From positions 2,467,644 to 2,531,643 of the forward strand of contig PTFA01000011.1 in the NCBI GenBank assembly GCA_003342895.1: DNA of 64,000 nucleotides, written 5' to 3'. Positions 61,136 through 64,000 of the stretch are shown one piece after another. The stretch is from Casuarius casuarius (lineage: Eukaryota; Chordata; Aves; Casuariiformes; Casuariidae). The number at the start of each line of letters is the position of its first letter. Position 1 is the first letter of the stretch. The notes below the pieces were generated by a model, which was given only the letters and a program-made list of their open reading frames with translations, had not been told where the DNA came from and did not search any database. The translations under genes and the position numbers were made by a program.

Positions 61136-64000
61136 TCAAGGTTACCTATTGCTGTTTGTTTGATTTTGGTGCTGTTCATGTATATATAACGTTCAGTGAG
61201 GTCATAATAATCTCAGTCAAGCTACATTACAAACAACACCTATGAGCAATGTGCCAAACAATTACATGGAGAGTTTCTTCACTCTGTAAATAACTGCAAA
61301 TACGAAACTGCTTACCAAGAAAAGAATAAAACTTTGTTTTATAGTATAATATTCATTGACATTAATATTTTTACATTCTCTAACCTTAAATGATCTCCAA
61401 AACGTGGACAGACTACTGCTATAAACTTCTCTCTAGTACGCTGCATTGAAGAAATGTCCTGGGGACCATACAAGTCAGTGGCTATAGGTGCTCCATACCT
61501 GTGCAAAAGAGGTTTTGAGTGCACAATATGAACCTTTTTATCACCTTTATGAAACCTGGTGACTCTTCAGTGGAAGACTGCCTTGCTGCTAGGTCACAAC
61601 TCAAATCCTGGTAAAATTCAGTCTTCACGGTGCAACATAAATGTAACTCTCCTGCAGGTTCTAGTCAGCAATTTGTTCTACTCTGCTCTGCTTTGTCAGC
61701 TAATGTCTCATTTGCTTTTTCCCTGCTATTGCTCTGGCCCGCTGGCTTCACAGGAAGCATACAGTGCCAGGCAGGAAATAGTCACAGTCCTTCATCTCTT
61801 CCTAGATATCTTTTCTTTTTTTTTTCCAGAACTTCTGCCACCCAAAATTTCTTCACAGCAACATTACAAGTTAAAGAATTAGTGAGTATTCCTGTCATCT
61901 GGACATGCTGGATATAGCTGAACCTAAACTCTCCTTTTTGCAACATTTTAATAAAAAAGGCTTCATTCCCTCCACTTTAAAAGACAGATGTTTTGAAGAG
62001 ACATGCTCTAGGATTTGCAAAGTACACAGATAATTTAACTGGCTTAGGCCTGCTGCATGGGCTTTTCCATTCAGCTTCCTACATGGAGATTATAAAACAT
62101 TTCCATCTTCCTGACCTGCATCTTTCTGGTGCTGGAGGGGATTGAGGCCTCATGCTACCAGGCTGCAAAGCCAAATGACTTCCAGACTGAGATGAAGAAT
62201 GACAGTAACATTAGTGGCTTACTACTTAGCAGGGAAGAGAAGGGAAGAAGATATTTTGGAAAGTACCACAACCTAAATTTTCACTTGGATGAAAGGTATC
62301 ACAGCTAAAACAAGGTACATGCAAAGCAGGTAAGATAGTGTGTTTTTAAGGTATCATTAAACAACATGAAACTTTATTTATCTACTGCAAAATGCTGAAG
62401 GCCTTGAATTGGCCATTCCTGGGTTTAAGCATGTAGACCCTGAGGCTAAAGACTTCAGTAAAGAGGGATGGATTTAGGCTGTAGACTTTCAGTGTCTGTT
62501 CCATGGGGACTGGGTACTGCAGGTACCAAGGCTATTATCTCCTCAGCCCCAAGATAATTTCTCATTATTATTTTTTTTTCAATTTAAATCAGATATGTGC
62601 TGTGGAAGAAGCTCTCTTAATCCCCCTGCTCTCATAAAGTGGGTTATACCACAATCTAAAGAGAGTACTCAGTTTACAGCCTTGTTAACATGCTAACAAG
62701 AAGATTTTACATTCTACAAGCTTCTTATTAAAGTGGTAAATTAATTAGCTTGCCTGGATAATAAAGGGCTGAGGCCAACAGCTAATATGAACTCCATTTT
62801 GATTCTGTTTCAAACATAGCCAAATGCATTCCCGTGACAAAGCTTCTGAGGTCTGGCTAATGGGTGCAAGGATTAGGTTTGTGGTTGGCCTGTTTTCAGG
62901 AAAACAGAATTTATTCCGCCTCCTCTACCCCCTTTGTCTGTCTACTCAGTGGGAAGAACAGTTTCCGAAGGACAGATGCAATATGGGCAAAATTATGAGT
63001 GAGCTATTTCTGCTATAGTGAACTGCAACTAAGATATCATTAACCGTATTTATTCGTGCATTATCACATACCTTTTTCTCTACCATTTTCCAGTCTGTTT
63101 TCAATGCTGTGACTGGCACTGCCATTTCCAACTGCCATTTCCAAGTAAGTGACCATCACAGCAACACACCCCAGTCACCATTGGAGTCATTCTGTGCTGC
63201 TATAAAACAAATAGTAAGTAGTCATTTTCTCTTGTAGGAAAGAAGGCTTCTATAAGTATTTGGCTCTCAGTAGTCTGTGACTTTATCAATTTTTTATCTG
63301 CATCTGCTCTTTTCACTGGAAAGAAAGTTTGCTCACTTGTAATGAGGGAAATATGGGATTGATCTACCTGTTATTGCCCTGCCTGGAATTTCAAAAGTTT
63401 ATCCTTGCTTCTCCTCTGCCAGTGTCTATTGCTAGAATTTCTTCTGCACAGTCCAAAGCACAAGATTGTTTGTGCTGCTCTTCTGGTCTAGAGCCACCAC
63501 TCCTTTTCCCACCCTCTCTCCCCAGATTTTTATTTCTTTGCCCCTGCATTTTTTCAAAATCTCTTGTTAATAACGTAAAAGTCAGGGCTCAGCCTGAACC
63601 TTCCAGTCTCAAACCAAGTCCGTTCATTAGCTTCACAGAAAAACATTTTTCATACAATGCAAGGAAACCAAGCAGCCATGCAGCCCAAATTTGTAACGAG
63701 ACACTGCTTGACTATTGGCAACTGGCAAACAGAAGCAAAGGATTATAGAAATGCAATCTATTCTGTGAAATAGAGGCATGAAATATTATAACCTGTTAGC
63801 ATTAGCATCTGAAACATTAATAAAGCTGAGAGAACCTGTTGGAATCCTGCTCATTTAAAATTTAATGGTGTTTTCCTGTATTGCAGATATTGTATAGATA
63901 GATCAGAGTTAAATACATTATAGAATTCTAAACTGTAGACATTAGTGGAAACAGACACTAAAATCCAGAAGGGAGTATCATTTCCTAAATGAGGATAAGA
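61136..64000. other. Noncoding DNA with a possible conserved element at 62.68-62.83 kb
   Basis: The part at 62680-62830 is AT-rich but not repetitive, and includes aaattaattagcttgcctgg and a run of further TAAT cores, typical of homeodomain-binding regions. The 139-codon plus-strand frame at 63329-63748 lies in a pyrimidine-rich stretch and shows no known domain. No transposon was recognised in the rest. Confidence 0.45.

Noticed and set aside
63329..63748. 139-codon open frame on the plus strand
   Set aside because: It is created by a pyrimidine-rich stretch that yields Ser/Pro/Leu/Phe codons, and nothing in it matches a known family.
1..64000. CRISPR array, operon, phage or other prokaryotic system
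   Set aside because: No spaced identical repeats, no dense gene packing and no ribosome binding sites; repeats and composition are those of vertebrate nuclear DNA.
1..64000. Endogenous retrovirus or LTR element
   Set aside because: No paired long terminal repeats, primer-binding site or gag/pol-like reading frame was seen.

Overview
The window looks like anonymous noncoding DNA from the nuclear genome of a sauropsid, most probably a bird. Hand-counted lines give about 36-39% GC. CpG is scarce outside two short blocks. I recognise no L1, Alu, B1 or other mammalian repeat in 64 kb, and the few repeats I can name are old and decayed: one CR1 LINE 3' fragment and several MIR/CORE-SINE relics. 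That very low repeat load fits a bird better than a mammal, turtle or crocodile, but the species cannot be fixed from this sequence. Sixteen isolated single N calls look like ambiguous consensus bases, not assembly gaps.

I support no protein-coding gene, rRNA or tRNA here. Open frames exist on both strands (longest 178 codons), but their number and length are about what chance gives at this composition. None shows a recognisable domain, conserved motif or convincing exon with splice signals. The stretch is best read as intron, intergenic DNA, or part of a gene desert.

Layout. 1-31.3 kb: plain AT-rich DNA with homopolymer and pyrimidine tracts, one SINE relic near 21.1 kb and a pyrimidine-rich block ending in an A-rich tract near 24.0-24.4 kb. 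31.3-32.2 kb: a GC-rich, CpG-containing block, the best promoter candidate. 33-45 kb: AT-rich DNA with a well-preserved MIR-like element on the minus strand at 34.9 kb. 44.6-47.1 kb: a dense cluster of unusual structure, with direct repeats, a 46-bp alternating purine-pyrimidine run, (GT)17, a 17-bp minisatellite, a second GC-rich block, palindromes built on AGGTGTCA, and a 36-bp near-perfect palindrome. 49-64 kb: more ancient repeats (CR1 at 51.1 kb; MIR-like at 52.2, 55.3 and 61.0 kb), interspersed with unique sequence that looks, by eye only, like conserved noncoding or enhancer sequence (octamer and homeodomain-type sites).

Base skew in sampled lines differs across about 32 kb and again near 45 kb. 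C exceeds G on the left, G is about equal to C with T above A in the middle, and C exceeds G again on the right. This could reflect transcription units meeting at the two GC-rich blocks, but the sample is small. I found no clear novel biological system; the most distinctive material is the structural cluster at 44.6-47.1 kb.
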